DNA of 64,000 nucleotides from Tichowtungia aerotolerans (GTDB lineage Bacteria; Verrucomicrobiota; Kiritimatiellia; Kiritimatiellales; Tichowtungiaceae): NCBI RefSeq assembly GCF_009905215.1, contig NZ_CP047593.1, positions 62,001 to 126,000 of the forward strand, in the 5' to 3' direction. Made by a program: the position numbers and the translations under genes. The notes beneath the pieces are model-generated. The model was given only the letters and a program-made list of their open reading frames with translations, had not been told where the DNA came from and ran no database searches. Shown piece by piece: positions 7,486 through 16,774 of this stretch; the stretch's first letter is position 1; every line of letters starts with the position of its first letter.

Positions 7486-7947
7486 TTATGGAATATCGGG
7501 ATTGTCAGATCGGATTGTATAGCTTTCGTTTGATTCTTTGATCAAAAAGGAATCGTCCCACTCATTGGACGCCTGTTTTTCCTGCAGAGATCCAATCAGT
7601 TTTTTCAGGTCATTCTCGAGTTTATATGCCAACGCATCCGTTTCTTCAAATTTTTCTTCCGAAATGTGGTCTGCTGCACAATAAACATGAAGCGTGGAAA
7701 CACTCTCGCCCACAGAGCCTTGGGCAATATTGAGGTACTGTAGATACTCTTTAATACTGCGCCGACAATATCCTTCGGAAATATTACGATGGATGGAATC
7801 AATAGAAGCCACTTGCTGGGATGCGATACGTTTCTGCTCAAATGGAAACGCTCTAAAGGCCTTCCATGTAAGTAAGTACAGGTCGCGGGCATCCTGCCAA
7901 ACCCTTAACCGCATGTATCCCCGATTGGTGTTCTTTCTTTGCTCCAT
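7486..7947 (-). CDS. four-helix-bundle (S23/IVP-like) protein
   Basis: 153 residues. Family hallmarks are the N-terminal RLRVWQDARDLYLLTW, the central FPFEQKRIASQQVA with SIHRNISEGYCR, and the (E/Q)YLQYLNIAQGSVGE segment. The family (TIGR02436-like) was named from ORFs in 23S rRNA intervening sequences, but here the gene is free-standing between the DUF2723 gene (10 bases upstream) and lpxI. The C-terminal ~25 residues are longer than usual and run into AT-rich GGAATATTGAAATG repeats. The function is unknown in the family; an RNA-related role is only guessed. Confidence 0.85.
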   Translation of the reverse strand: MEQRKNTNRGYMRLRVWQDARDLYLLTWKAFRAFPFEQKRIASQQVASIDSIHRNISEGYCRRSIKEYLQYLNIAQGSVGESVSTLHVYCAADHISEEKFEETDALAYKLENDLKKLIGSLQEKQASNEWDDSFLIKESNESYTIRSDNPDIP

Positions 7948-7956
7948 CGTTCCAAT

Positions 7957-10900
7957 CTAAAACAGATTGTTAAACTGCATTGTTTTTTTCGGAGCCTGCG
8001 CAGGCACCAATGAACGGAACTGAGGGTTGCTGTACAATGGACGGAAGCGGGCATCTTTGGAAATCTGATTCCGGGCGGAATCGCCGCCTTTCTCAACAGC
8101 AGTCTCCAGCGCGCTCAATGCCTGCGGAATATGACCTAAGGTCATCCTGACCACCGCCAATTCGATCCAAATGCGAGTATCGTCCGGTTTGGCAGCGAGG
8201 TATTTCACCAATGCGACCTCAGCGATATCGAAACGGCGCATCTGCGCCAACTGCTGCGCCAGCTGCAGCTTAATCTGAGGCGGAAGCTGCGCACTCAGCA
8301 CACGGTTAACCATCGACCGAAGCTCTGCCTGCTCCTGCAAAGCGCTGTAGAGAGAGATCAGCTCGAATGCCTGACTGATATCGAGCGACGCTCCTTTCGC
8401 GTCTTTGATCGTCTGTTCCAGCTCATCTTTACGCGCACTCATGGTCTTGACCTGATCAATCTGATCCAGAAACGCACCGGTCCGGTCATGATGCTTATCC
8501 TGCGCGGCAAAGGTCTCAATCACTTCGCGGGCCTCATCAAACCGCTTGAGGCGCATATAAAGGTCTGCAAGCCGGAAAACGGCCTCAGGACTCAACGGAT
8601 ACAGCGCTACAGCCTGCCTGAAAGCCAATTCCGCCTCTTGTATATGACCACGGGCGCTATAGAGACCGGCAATTGCGCTGCGCAGTTTGGAAAAACTTTT
8701 GCGAGCAACGATATCGCGCTGGAATTTGCGATCGTTCACCAGTCGATCCACATACCATCCCCAGAACTCTTGATCGTTTTTGATCATTTCCCGGGTAATC
8801 GGTGTCGGCTTATTGTTGATCTTCATGATCAATCCGTGCGGTGTCAGGTAAGGATACATCCACGGAATGACATAGCTTTCCTCGACATAAAAATCGCGCT
8901 GCCGCAGTTTCCCGTCCGGACCAACCGGATCTGCCGGAACCACCGCCGCACCGGACTGTCGAGTGGACTCGTCGGTTTTCTCCTCTGTTATATACTGGTT
9001 ATGATCAAAAATCTGTCGGCAGAGAATTCCGTTGATCTGCATAACCCCGGCAACGCCCTGCACCTGTACACGCCCATCCGCTGTCTTCACATCGGCACCG
9101 GCATTAATGCGCCCGCTCTGAACGCCCTGCACGTATTCCTGGAACGCATGATTGCTGTCCTGCTGCGACGGGATCCAGATCTGGTCACCGTACAGGTCGC
9201 GCATCACAGCCATATAGGTGTTATCCGCCAAAGCATTCTGCGTGATCAGGTATACATCCGAACGCACCTGCGGACAATAAATCATGTAGGTCGGCACAAA
9301 CCGTCCCGGATCGGTCCCCCCAAAGAAAATCGCATTGGTTCCCATGGGCGGCGGATAATCAGGATTCGGATATTTCTCCCATTCTTCATCGAATTTCTCT
9401 TGATCCCTGCCGCAGTAATACCAGAGATCTTCTTTAATGCCTTCAACGCCGCGCAACTGCCAGTTACCGAACTGCCAGCCGAAGTCATGGCCGTTCTGCT
9501 CGGAGCCGCCAACCACCTTTTCCTGCTGCCGGCTGAAATAGTTTTTTGCAACCAGGGAAAACGGGAGCAGGAACACCATCGCCACGCCAAGCAATGTGAT
9601 TATGCGCAGAACACTGTCGACGTTTGACCGACTCCCATCTTCAGAAAATAATTTACGTGCAATTACTGACAACAACGTGTCGAGGCCTCCCATCAACAAC
9701 AGCAAACCATATCCGATCCAGATGGCATACACCGCATGCGACTGGATGTACTGCACCCGGGCGATGAACAGCGTCTGCAGGTCAATTTTCGGATTCTGAA
9801 GAATGATAAAAAGAATTCCCACGCCAACGAAAGCCGCCGCCGTGGTCAGCAGCCAGAAGTTATTCTTTTTGCCCAGCCAGCGAACCGCAAAGAAAGGCAG
9901 GATCGCCAAGGCCGCGATGGGGCCCAGGAACTGGGCCCGCAGGTCGCGCAGATAAGCACCGACCTGCAGCAGGAATGTCGTGGAGAACACATTGGCCAGC
10001 GTAACCTTCTCGTACTGCCCGCGGGTGATGGCGTGCATCAGCCCTTCCCATGTACGCGGATAGCCCCAGTTGATCGGCGGGTTCTGGTCGGAAGAAAACG
10101 GCATATAGAGATAGAACGAAAGCCCCAGCAGCATCAGCAGATAGGTGGCGCAAACGGTCTTCCCGTTCGGAAGGAACAGGCCGAGAACCGGAATCATAAC
10201 CGCGTAAACACTCCACACCCAAAAGGACGCATGGTCCCATCCGCGGTTCCACGCCCAGGCCTCGGGGCCGAATTTGTTAATGATCAACATCAGCACATAG
10301 AAGAGGCCTACAATAATGAAATCACGGGCCAGTTTCAGATTGCGAACAAGAACGCCGACTCCAATTGCCGCCCCCATAAACAGCAATGTCTGATGGTTGG
10401 TCAGTCCAAGACCGAAAACAAATGCCATCAGGAACAGCGGCCTGGGATTGTCCGGCTCGCACATCCAGCGATACAGGAACAAAAGCACTGCCGTCTGGAA
10501 CAGGATGTTTGGAGCATAAACCTCTGCAATCACGGACTGAGACCAAAGCCCCTGGCTGAACGCCAGCAGCAGGCCGGCGGCAATCCCGGCCACACAGCAA
10601 AACAGACTTTCTGTTTTTTCGCCAAGCACCTCAGTTTCTTTTTTGAGGTTGCGCAGAAAATCCATTCCGGAGCGGCTGACCAGCAACGCCAGAACCGCAC
10701 AGGCGGCTGCGCCGGTGAATGCCGAGAAAAAGTTAACGGCCCAGGCCGGGTTCGGATAGCCGTGATAGGTCACTTTATGGAAAACCCATTGAAAAGCCCA
10801 CGTGAGCAGACTCCAGATCGGATAACCGGGAGGATGAGGCACTCCAAGATAATCAGAGGCGACAATCAGCTCACCGGAATCCTCCAGCCCCACTGTAGGT

Positions 10901-10992
10901 TGAAGCGTTAAGGTGTAGACTGTCAGCGAAATAACGAAGGTCACCCCGAAGGCGATCCAGTCCGAAAGGCGGAAGAACGGTTTTTTATTCAA
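7957..10992 (-). CDS. DUF2723 multi-pass membrane protein with TPR tail
   Basis: 1011 residues. The N-terminal half is a DUF2723 (protein O-mannosyltransferase-like, GT-C fold) domain: after the first membrane helix, LQPTVGLEDSGELIVA and HPPGYPIWSLL match the family's conserved acidic loop and Pro-rich motif. About ten hydrophobic segments follow to residue ~480. A soluble middle part precedes C-terminal TPR-like repeats (about 770-985, for example AELAFRQAVALYPLSPEA). It may transfer sugars from lipid carriers to periplasmic proteins, but no substrate is shown. The start is TTG at 10992, supported by AAGGA about 8 bases before it and no nearby ATG. Divergent from the NERD gene. Confidence 0.88.
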   Translation of the reverse strand: MNKKPFFRLSDWIAFGVTFVISLTVYTLTLQPTVGLEDSGELIVASDYLGVPHPPGYPIWSLLTWAFQWVFHKVTYHGYPNPAWAVNFFSAFTGAAACAVLALLVSRSGMDFLRNLKKETEVLGEKTESLFCCVAGIAAGLLLAFSQGLWSQSVIAEVYAPNILFQTAVLLFLYRWMCEPDNPRPLFLMAFVFGLGLTNHQTLLFMGAAIGVGVLVRNLKLARDFIIVGLFYVLMLIINKFGPEAWAWNRGWDHASFWVWSVYAVMIPVLGLFLPNGKTVCATYLLMLLGLSFYLYMPFSSDQNPPINWGYPRTWEGLMHAITRGQYEKVTLANVFSTTFLLQVGAYLRDLRAQFLGPIAALAILPFFAVRWLGKKNNFWLLTTAAAFVGVGILFIILQNPKIDLQTLFIARVQYIQSHAVYAIWIGYGLLLLMGGLDTLLSVIARKLFSEDGSRSNVDSVLRIITLLGVAMVFLLPFSLVAKNYFSRQQEKVVGGSEQNGHDFGWQFGNWQLRGVEGIKEDLWYYCGRDQEKFDEEWEKYPNPDYPPPMGTNAIFFGGTDPGRFVPTYMIYCPQVRSDVYLITQNALADNTYMAVMRDLYGDQIWIPSQQDSNHAFQEYVQGVQSGRINAGADVKTADGRVQVQGVAGVMQINGILCRQIFDHNQYITEEKTDESTRQSGAAVVPADPVGPDGKLRQRDFYVEESYVIPWMYPYLTPHGLIMKINNKPTPITREMIKNDQEFWGWYVDRLVNDRKFQRDIVARKSFSKLRSAIAGLYSARGHIQEAELAFRQAVALYPLSPEAVFRLADLYMRLKRFDEAREVIETFAAQDKHHDRTGAFLDQIDQVKTMSARKDELEQTIKDAKGASLDISQAFELISLYSALQEQAELRSMVNRVLSAQLPPQIKLQLAQQLAQMRRFDIAEVALVKYLAAKPDDTRIWIELAVVRMTLGHIPQALSALETAVEKGGDSARNQISKDARFRPLYSNPQFRSLVPAQAPKKTMQFNNLF

Positions 10993-11120
10993 GACGGATT
11001 CCTTTTTTTTAAAAACGTGAACCGTAAAAATAAGCCTTTTTTGAACCCAAAGGTCAAGAGTGGAGCGGAATATTGGATGGGCGGATTGCCCCCCGGTGAA
11101 AACTTTTGTAGGTTATCGGC

Positions 11121-11861
11121 ATGAGCAATGGAATTGAAGAGTCTGCCCCCCGGTTCGCTGCAGTGTACGGAACACCGGGTCAGGGCCCGCGAACACTGGG
11201 ACCGCTGCGCGTTTTCTGGCCTCTGGCTCCGTTCTGTCTGACGACAGGATGGCTGCTGCGTGCAGCATTGCCTGCCCCTCAGCTCTCCACCACCCAGGCG
11301 GGCTTTCTGTTGATCATCCTCGCGGTGCTCTTGACGGTTTTCACCGCATGGAGTGCCCGGCGCCTGCAGAGCTTTATTAAAGGTGCTGAGGGAGAAGAAC
11401 AGGTCGCCCGGCTCCTTTCTTTCCTCCCCGCCTCCTATTCGATCTTCAACGATTTCCAGCTGGACGGATCAGGACCGGCATTTGACCACATCATCGTCGG
11501 ACCAACCGGAGTGTTTGTGGTTGAAACAAAAAACTGGAATGGAGAAATCTCATTCCAGAACGGACAGGTGCTCTGCAATGGGAAAACGCCCAGCCGGCCG
11601 CCCATTAAACAGGTAAAGGAAGCCGCGGCCGCCCTGCTCGATCATTTGAGCGAAGTACAATGCCCTGAGGTTCCGGTCCAGCCTGTACTCTGCTTCGTCA
11701 ACAATCAGCTGGCCGAAGGAGTTGCCAATATCGGTGGAGTCCAAATCTGCACAGACAGTACTCTCTACCAGCTCTTTGAAAACACACTGGCAACTCCGCC
11801 GGAAGGCGGATCACTCGCCCTGATTGCCGAAGAACTCAAACACTGTATTGAAGAAAAATAA
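11121..11861 (+). CDS. membrane-anchored NERD-domain protein
   Basis: 246 residues. Two hydrophobic segments (about 35-50 and 55-75) lead to a NERD nuclease-related domain: IFNDFQLDGSGPAFDHIIVG and TGVFVVETKNW carry the D-x-n-ExK arrangement of the PD-(D/E)XK fold. NERD proteins are thought to process nucleic acids, but most are uncharacterised. It is the first gene of a compact plus-strand group with a DJ-1 homologue 10 bases on and a lipid kinase-like gene. No own terminator. Confidence 0.85.
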   Translation: MSNGIEESAPRFAAVYGTPGQGPRTLGPLRVFWPLAPFCLTTGWLLRAALPAPQLSTTQAGFLLIILAVLLTVFTAWSARRLQSFIKGAEGEEQVARLLSFLPASYSIFNDFQLDGSGPAFDHIIVGPTGVFVVETKNWNGEISFQNGQVLCNGKTPSRPPIKQVKEAAAALLDHLSEVQCPEVPVQPVLCFVNNQLAEGVANIGGVQICTDSTLYQLFENTLATPPEGGSLALIAEELKHCIEEK

Positions 11862-11871
11862 GGAGTCCGCC

Positions 11872-12417
11872 ATGACTCGCGTTATTGTCCCTGTCGCAAA
11901 CGGTTCTGAAGAAATAGAAACGGTAACCATCATCGACGTACTCCGGCGCGCCGGGTGGGAAGTGGTCCTGGCCGGCATCCAGGGATCCGGCCCCGTCACA
12001 GCATCGCGTGGAGTCAAACTGATTCCTGATGCCCAGTGGGAAAAGGTGGACTTGAGCACGTTTGATATGATCGTCCTGCCCGGCGGCATGGATGGCACAA
12101 ATGCCTTCTGCGAAAATGACGGCGTACAGGAAGCCTTGCGTATTTTTGATATTGAAGAGCTCTGGATCGGCGCAATCTGCGCCGCTCCCCTTGCCCTTCA
12201 CAAAGCCGGCGTTCTCAAACACCGTGCATTTACCTGCTACCCCGGCATTGAACAGAAAATGAAGCGCAGGGATCGCTCCGGCGAAGCCGTGGTTGTTTCC
12301 GGCCATGTGATCACCAGCCAGGGTCCGGGAACCGCGATGCCGTTTGCCCTCAGACTGATTGAACTGGTCGATGGAAAAGATGCTGCCGGTCAGGTCGCGA
12401 CCGGATTGCTTTACTGA
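11872..12417 (+). CDS. DJ-1/PfpI family protein
   Basis: 181 residues, the size of the YajL/DJ-1 branch. The nucleophile Cys103 sits in the elbow AICAAP; the N-terminal Glu region (NGSEEIE) and the PGGMDG loop fit the family. Members act as glyoxalase/deglycase-like or redox chaperones; the activity here is not determined. The ATG at 11872 is chosen because AAGGAG (overlapping the stop of the NERD gene) lies 7 bases upstream; a longer frame inside the NERD gene has no such site. The next gene starts 2 bases after its stop. Confidence 0.93.
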   Translation: MTRVIVPVANGSEEIETVTIIDVLRRAGWEVVLAGIQGSGPVTASRGVKLIPDAQWEKVDLSTFDMIVLPGGMDGTNAFCENDGVQEALRIFDIEELWIGAICAAPLALHKAGVLKHRAFTCYPGIEQKMKRRDRSGEAVVVSGHVITSQGPGTAMPFALRLIELVDGKDAAGQVATGLLY

Positions 12418-12419
12418 AC

Positions 12420-13313
12420 ATGAAACCCGATCGAAAAAAAGTCCGCCTGCTGATCAATCCAAACTCCGGCATGGGAACCGCTTTGGACCGGATTCGCCAG
12501 TCGCTTCTTGACCACTGGGACCTGCCGGGAACCGATTTAACCATACAGTTCAGCAAATCCAAGGAGGACGGACAGGACAAGGTCAAACGCGCAGTGGACG
12601 AAGGAGTTCATACACTCCTGGTAGCCGGCGGAGACGGCATGATCAACTCCATCGGAAGCGTATTAATCGGAAGCGATGTCGCTCTCGGAGTCATCCCTAC
12701 CGGCAGCGGGAATGGACTGGCCCGTCATTTTGACATCCCGCTCGATCCTTCTGCCGCTGTGGCCGCCCTCGCCAGAGCAGAAGCAAAAGCCATTGACGTC
12801 GGCTTTGCCAACGATCTTCCTTTCTTCATCACCTGCTCTCTGGCATGGGACGCCGCACTGGTCAACACGTTTGAAAAATCACCGGTCCGCGGCATTCTGC
12901 CGTACGTTTTTGCCGCCGTGTACGAATTTTTTGAATATCATCCGCAGCCGTTCACTCTGCAACTGGATGAAGAAACAGAAATTCAGATCGAAGATCCGCA
13001 GCTGTGCACCATTGCCAACCTGTCGCAATACGGCGGCGGCGCGCAGATTGCCCCGGGCGCCAAAGCCGATGACGGCCAGCTCCAGCTGGTGGTGATTCGC
13101 CGCAGAAACTTTGCCAAAGTCCTTCCAATGGTTGGGAAAATATTCGACGGAACCATTGACCGCCTGCGTGAAATCGAAACGCATTCGTTCCACAAATTAA
13201 CCGTGCACCGGCAAAAGGAAGGGCCGATGCAGCTCGATGGAGAACTGCTGTCGGCCCCGGCGGAGGTGCACATTCGCGTGCAGCCCCGTGCACTCAACGT
13301 GCTGGTTCCCTAG
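12420..13313 (+). CDS. diacylglycerol/lipid kinase family protein (YegS/DagK-like)
   Basis: 297 residues. Conserved motifs of the DAGK catalytic domain: LLINPNSGMG near the start, VAGGDGMIN for nucleotide binding, and PTGSGNGLARH. The C-terminal half is the usual beta-sandwich, ending in a basic VHIRVQPRAL. The family phosphorylates diacylglycerol or related lipids at the membrane; the substrate cannot be told from sequence. Two bases separate it from the DJ-1 gene, so translation is probably coupled. Its stop codon overlaps the stop of the convergent MscS gene (TAG shared in CTAG). Confidence 0.9.
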   Translation: MKPDRKKVRLLINPNSGMGTALDRIRQSLLDHWDLPGTDLTIQFSKSKEDGQDKVKRAVDEGVHTLLVAGGDGMINSIGSVLIGSDVALGVIPTGSGNGLARHFDIPLDPSAAVAALARAEAKAIDVGFANDLPFFITCSLAWDAALVNTFEKSPVRGILPYVFAAVYEFFEYHPQPFTLQLDEETEIQIEDPQLCTIANLSQYGGGAQIAPGAKADDGQLQLVVIRRRNFAKVLPMVGKIFDGTIDRLREIETHSFHKLTVHRQKEGPMQLDGELLSAPAEVHIRVQPRALNVLVP

Positions 13314-14194
13314 TCTTCCTTATAGATGTGCACATCTCTCTGCGGGAACGGAATGGTGCAGCCCTCCTCTTCCAGCCGTTTCTTGATCCGCTCATTGAGC
13401 GTAAAGAAAACATCCCAATAATCGGCAACCGTCACCCACGGGCGAACAGCCAAATCGATACTGCTGTCGTTCATCGCCAGCACCCCGACAAACGGCGCCG
13501 GATCTTTCAGAACCCGTTCGTCTTTGGTGAGCTCATCCATCATCGCCGCTTTGGCCGTATCAATGCTGTCGCCGTAACTGATGCAGGCCACCAGATCGAG
13601 GCGCCGTTTCCCCTCAGCGGAATAGTTAATGATGTTGTCACTCATCAGCTTTGAGTTCGGCACAATCACGCGTTTATTGTCCAGCGTCGTCAACGTGGTT
13701 GTGAAAATATGAATCGTCTTCACCACACCGGCGGTATCCGCGCCTTCAATATAATCGCCGGCTTTAAACGGACGAAAAATGAGGATCAGAACTCCGGACG
13801 CGAAATTGGACAGCGATCCCTGAAGAGCCAACCCAACAGCCAAGCCGGCGGCACCGAGTACGGCGATGAATGAAGTGGTTTCCACTCCGACCTGACCGAG
13901 TGCGGCAAGAACCACAAAAATCATCATCGCGGCATGAACCAGACTGACCGTAAAACCGACGATCGCAGCGTCCACTTTGGCGCGCTCCATCATTTTCTGA
14001 AGCAGATTTTTCAGGAGCTTGGCCACCCAGCGACCGATCACAAAAATCAGAATCGCAGCGACCGTCTTCAGGCCGAACTTTGTCAGCAATTCCTGCGCAG
14101 TCTGCACCCACTCCGGCGGATTGGAAAACATCCCCTCGATGTTCATTCCCGAAACGGCATTCGTAACGGCTGTTTGTACAGTTTCTTCTTCCAT
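13310..14194 (-). CDS. MscS-type small-conductance mechanosensitive channel
   Basis: 294 residues, close to E. coli MscS. Three N-terminal membrane helices; the third, pore-lining one reads LGAAGLAVGLALQGSLSNFA with the packed Gly/Ala pattern. It is followed by the beta domain start FRPFKAGDYIE and a C-terminal cage region (FPQRDVHIY). It opens under membrane tension to release osmolytes. AAAGGAGAT lies before the ATG. Monocistronic by position, convergent with the lipid-kinase gene. Confidence 0.94.
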   Translation of the reverse strand: MEEETVQTAVTNAVSGMNIEGMFSNPPEWVQTAQELLTKFGLKTVAAILIFVIGRWVAKLLKNLLQKMMERAKVDAAIVGFTVSLVHAAMMIFVVLAALGQVGVETTSFIAVLGAAGLAVGLALQGSLSNFASGVLILIFRPFKAGDYIEGADTAGVVKTIHIFTTTLTTLDNKRVIVPNSKLMSDNIINYSAEGKRRLDLVACISYGDSIDTAKAAMMDELTKDERVLKDPAPFVGVLAMNDSSIDLAVRPWVTVADYWDVFFTLNERIKKRLEEEGCTIPFPQRDVHIYKED

Positions 14195-14252
14195 GATATC
14201 TCCTTTCAGATATTCAATGACTCTTCTTTTGACGCGGCGAGACTAGTGAAAC

Positions 14253-14269
14253 TTTCCAATCTCTGGAAA
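14253..14269. repeat. TTTCCA-N5-TGGAAA palindrome, intergenic
   Basis: Perfect arms with spacer ATCTC, in the 189-base gap between mscS-like and mraY. Other perfect copies: 16727, 26592, 30434, 30464 and 32630. Confidence 0.8.
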
Positions 14270-14383
14270 ACCTTTTTCAACAAAACGCCTATTAATCAGG
14301 TCCTGTTCCACCCGATCAAAGAATTTCCCAACCATGCATCCATCAGACGGTTGGCGCCTCCAAACCCTGGATAACTTTCTCTC

Positions 14384-15514
14384 TCAGCGGATTTTGAGTG
14401 TAGCCAGCCCGATCAGGGCGAAAACGATCGACAGAATCCAGAAACGGATGGCGATGCGGTTTTCATAGGCATCGATCGATTTGCCCTGTTTTTTTGCGAG
14501 ATATTCAAAATGATGATGCAGAGGAGCCCGCAGGAAAACCCGACGGCCTTCTCCGTATTTTTTACGTGTAAATTTAAACCAGCCGACCTGAATCATCACG
14601 CTTGCTGCTTCTATCAGAAATACGCCGCCGACCAGAATCAGAACCAGTTCCTGTTTAATCAGAATGGCAACAGTGGCCACAGCTCCCCCGATTGCCAGAC
14701 TGCCGGTGTCGCCCATAAACACCTTTGCCGGATGGCAGTTAAACCAAAGAAATCCAAGCCCCGCTCCCAGGAGCGCACCGCAGAACACCGCCAGCTCTCC
14801 AGCGCTTTTTACAAAGGGAACCTGGAGATATTCTGCAAATGCATAGTGACCTGCCACATAAGCCATCAACAAATAGGCCGCCACTGCGGAATTGGAACAG
14901 CCGATCGCCAGCCCGTCGAGCCCATCGGTGAGGTTGACGGCATTGGATGAACCGACCAGCACGAGCACAAGAAAAATGTAGGTACCGATTATGCCCATCG
15001 AAGGAATGACCGGGGCTTTTACAAACGGCACCATCAGTTCTTTGGTGCGCACGGCAGTTTCCGGATTCACGAGGAGGGCAAACAGCAGCAGGCCGGTCCA
15101 GAAGCACTGACCGGCCAATTTGATGCGCGGCGAAAGACCGTCGCCCCGACGAAGCTTAAGGTAATCGTCGATCAGGCCCAGATTGCCCAGGAATCCAAAA
15201 GTTGTAAGAGCGCACATTACATAAAAATTACCGGGCTCAGACCACATCACAGTGGCAGCTGCCGTCGTAAAAAGAATCAGCATTCCGCCCATCGTAGGAG
15301 TTCCCACTTTGGCTGAACGGTCCAGATCCTCAATTCGGTGATCTTCTTTCTGTTCCGAAAAGTCAATCTGTCGCAGTTTTTCGATCACCCACGGACCGAA
15401 AATCAGACTCATGGTAAACGCCGTGCCCGCTGCCATCACAGAGCGGAAGGTAATATAGCGGAACATCCGCAACGGTGAAAAATACTCATTCCATTCACTA
15501 AGCCAGTACAACAT
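14384..15514 (-). CDS. mraY: phospho-N-acetylmuramoyl-pentapeptide-transferase
   Basis: Makes lipid I by moving phospho-MurNAc-pentapeptide onto undecaprenyl phosphate in the inner membrane. 376 residues with about ten membrane helices. Diagnostic motifs: GGMLIL after TPTM, LIDDYLKLRRGDGLS (the catalytic Asp pair region), NAVNLTDGLDGLA, and the histidine-rich loop RAPLHHHFE. It is the last gene of the dcw cluster here, 15 bases after murF; murD, ftsW, murG and later genes are not in the window, so the cluster is cut short compared with E. coli. Confidence 0.97.
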   Translation of the reverse strand: MLYWLSEWNEYFSPLRMFRYITFRSVMAAGTAFTMSLIFGPWVIEKLRQIDFSEQKEDHRIEDLDRSAKVGTPTMGGMLILFTTAAATVMWSEPGNFYVMCALTTFGFLGNLGLIDDYLKLRRGDGLSPRIKLAGQCFWTGLLLFALLVNPETAVRTKELMVPFVKAPVIPSMGIIGTYIFLVLVLVGSSNAVNLTDGLDGLAIGCSNSAVAAYLLMAYVAGHYAFAEYLQVPFVKSAGELAVFCGALLGAGLGFLWFNCHPAKVFMGDTGSLAIGGAVATVAILIKQELVLILVGGVFLIEAASVMIQVGWFKFTRKKYGEGRRVFLRAPLHHHFEYLAKKQGKSIDAYENRIAIRFWILSIVFALIGLATLKIR

Positions 15515-15529
15515 TGCCGAAATCTCCGA

Positions 15530-16774
15530 TTAAATGGTTTTCTTCAACTCCTCGAGAATCGTCTCGAGACGCGCTCCGCGAGAGGCTTTCAGAAGCACCA
15601 TGTCACCCTCGCACAGCTCTTTACTCAAAATATCCGCCGCTTCCTCTTTGGTCGTCCCGCAAGCCCCCCCGCACGCAATCAACCCGCCAAGAGAGCCAAT
15701 GGTAATGACCCGATCAAATCGAAACGGTTCAATAAACTCGCCGAGCAGCTGATGCTCCTCAAGTTCGCTGTCGCCAAGTTCCAGCATCCCACCCAGAACC
15801 AGAAATTTGCGACCGGAGCAAGGCATCTCCGCAAACGTGGAGACCGCTGCGCGCATGGACAGAGGATTGGCGTTATAAGCATCGTTGATAAGCGTAATGC
15901 CTTTATACAGACTGACCGCCCAGCGCATCGGCGCCGGCTCGAATGCATCCAGCCCCGCCTGAACTTCTTCCAGCGTTAACCCAAGAGCCAAACCAAGCGT
16001 GGCGGCAAACCGGGCATTCTGCATCATATGTTCGCCGGGCTGAAAAACATGGATCGGTCGATCTGTCAGCGCGGTCACGGCGCCATCGAACCGGCGCTTC
16101 ATACGGTCGAACCACTCTGAATCCCGGTCTAGAAGCCCGTGTTTGGAATGCTCGAAAATGGAGGCTTTTTCATCCGCTATTTTTTCCAGGCTTTGAAACG
16201 ATCCTATATGCGCTTTCCCAATATTTGTAACCAGCGCCCAGTCCGGCTCGAGCAGCCCGGCAAGCAGCTGGATTTCTCCGGGATGGCTCATCCCCAGTTC
16301 GAACACAAAAAAATCAGAATTGCGATCCGCCGCAATCATACTGAGAGGAAGTCCAATTTCGTTGTTCCAGTTTCCGATGGTCTTGGAAACCGTACCCTTT
16401 TGCGAAAGCACGGAAGCAACCATCTCTTTTACGGTGGTTTTTCCGGCGCTGCCGGTAACGCCAATGACCGTGCCCGCCCAGCCGGCGCGCGCGCCGGCGG
16501 CCATCTGCCAAAGTGCCGTCCGTGTATCCGAAACCACCAACTGCGGTTTTTGAATGGATGGACAAAGCTTCTCAACGATAATGCCTGCGGCCCCTTTCTC
16601 GAAGGCCTGTCCAACAAAATCATGTCCATCGTGGTTCTCACCGCGAATGGCGATGTACACATCGCCTTCCTTCAGCGTGCGCGTGTCATGTGAAATGCCA
16701 AGGATGGGAAATTCATCCGCTTCGTTTTTCCAAGGTTTGGAAACCCATTTGGATATTTCAGAGGACATATACAT
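15530..16774 (-). CDS. murF: UDP-MurNAc-tripeptide--D-Ala-D-Ala ligase
   Basis: Adds D-Ala-D-Ala to the UDP-MurNAc tripeptide in the cytoplasm. 414 residues, shorter than E. coli MurF. The P-loop is GVTGSAGKTT at residues 105-114; the central domain has ELGMSHPGEI and TNIGKAHIGSF; the C-terminal domain has NDAYNANPLSM. The ATG overlaps the murE stop by one base (TAATG). The N-terminal region (VSKPWK) is encoded by a perfect TTTCCA-N5-TGGAAA palindrome. Confidence 0.96.
   Translation of the reverse strand: MYMSSEISKWVSKPWKNEADEFPILGISHDTRTLKEGDVYIAIRGENHDGHDFVGQAFEKGAAGIIVEKLCPSIQKPQLVVSDTRTALWQMAAGARAGWAGTVIGVTGSAGKTTVKEMVASVLSQKGTVSKTIGNWNNEIGLPLSMIAADRNSDFFVFELGMSHPGEIQLLAGLLEPDWALVTNIGKAHIGSFQSLEKIADEKASIFEHSKHGLLDRDSEWFDRMKRRFDGAVTALTDRPIHVFQPGEHMMQNARFAATLGLALGLTLEEVQAGLDAFEPAPMRWAVSLYKGITLINDAYNANPLSMRAAVSTFAEMPCSGRKFLVLGGMLELGDSELEEHQLLGEFIEPFRFDRVITIGSLGGLIACGGACGTTKEEAADILSKELCEGDMVLLKASRGARLETILEELKKTI
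16727..16743. repeat. TTTCCA-N5-TGGAAA palindrome inside murF
   Basis: TTTCCAAGGTTTGGAAA, a perfect copy within codons for SKPWK near the murF start. Confidence 0.75.

Noticed and set aside
9736-10911. 391-codon plus-strand frame opposite the DUF2723 gene
   Set aside because: Composition is that of an antisense shadow; the opposite strand encodes a membrane protein with conserved motifs.
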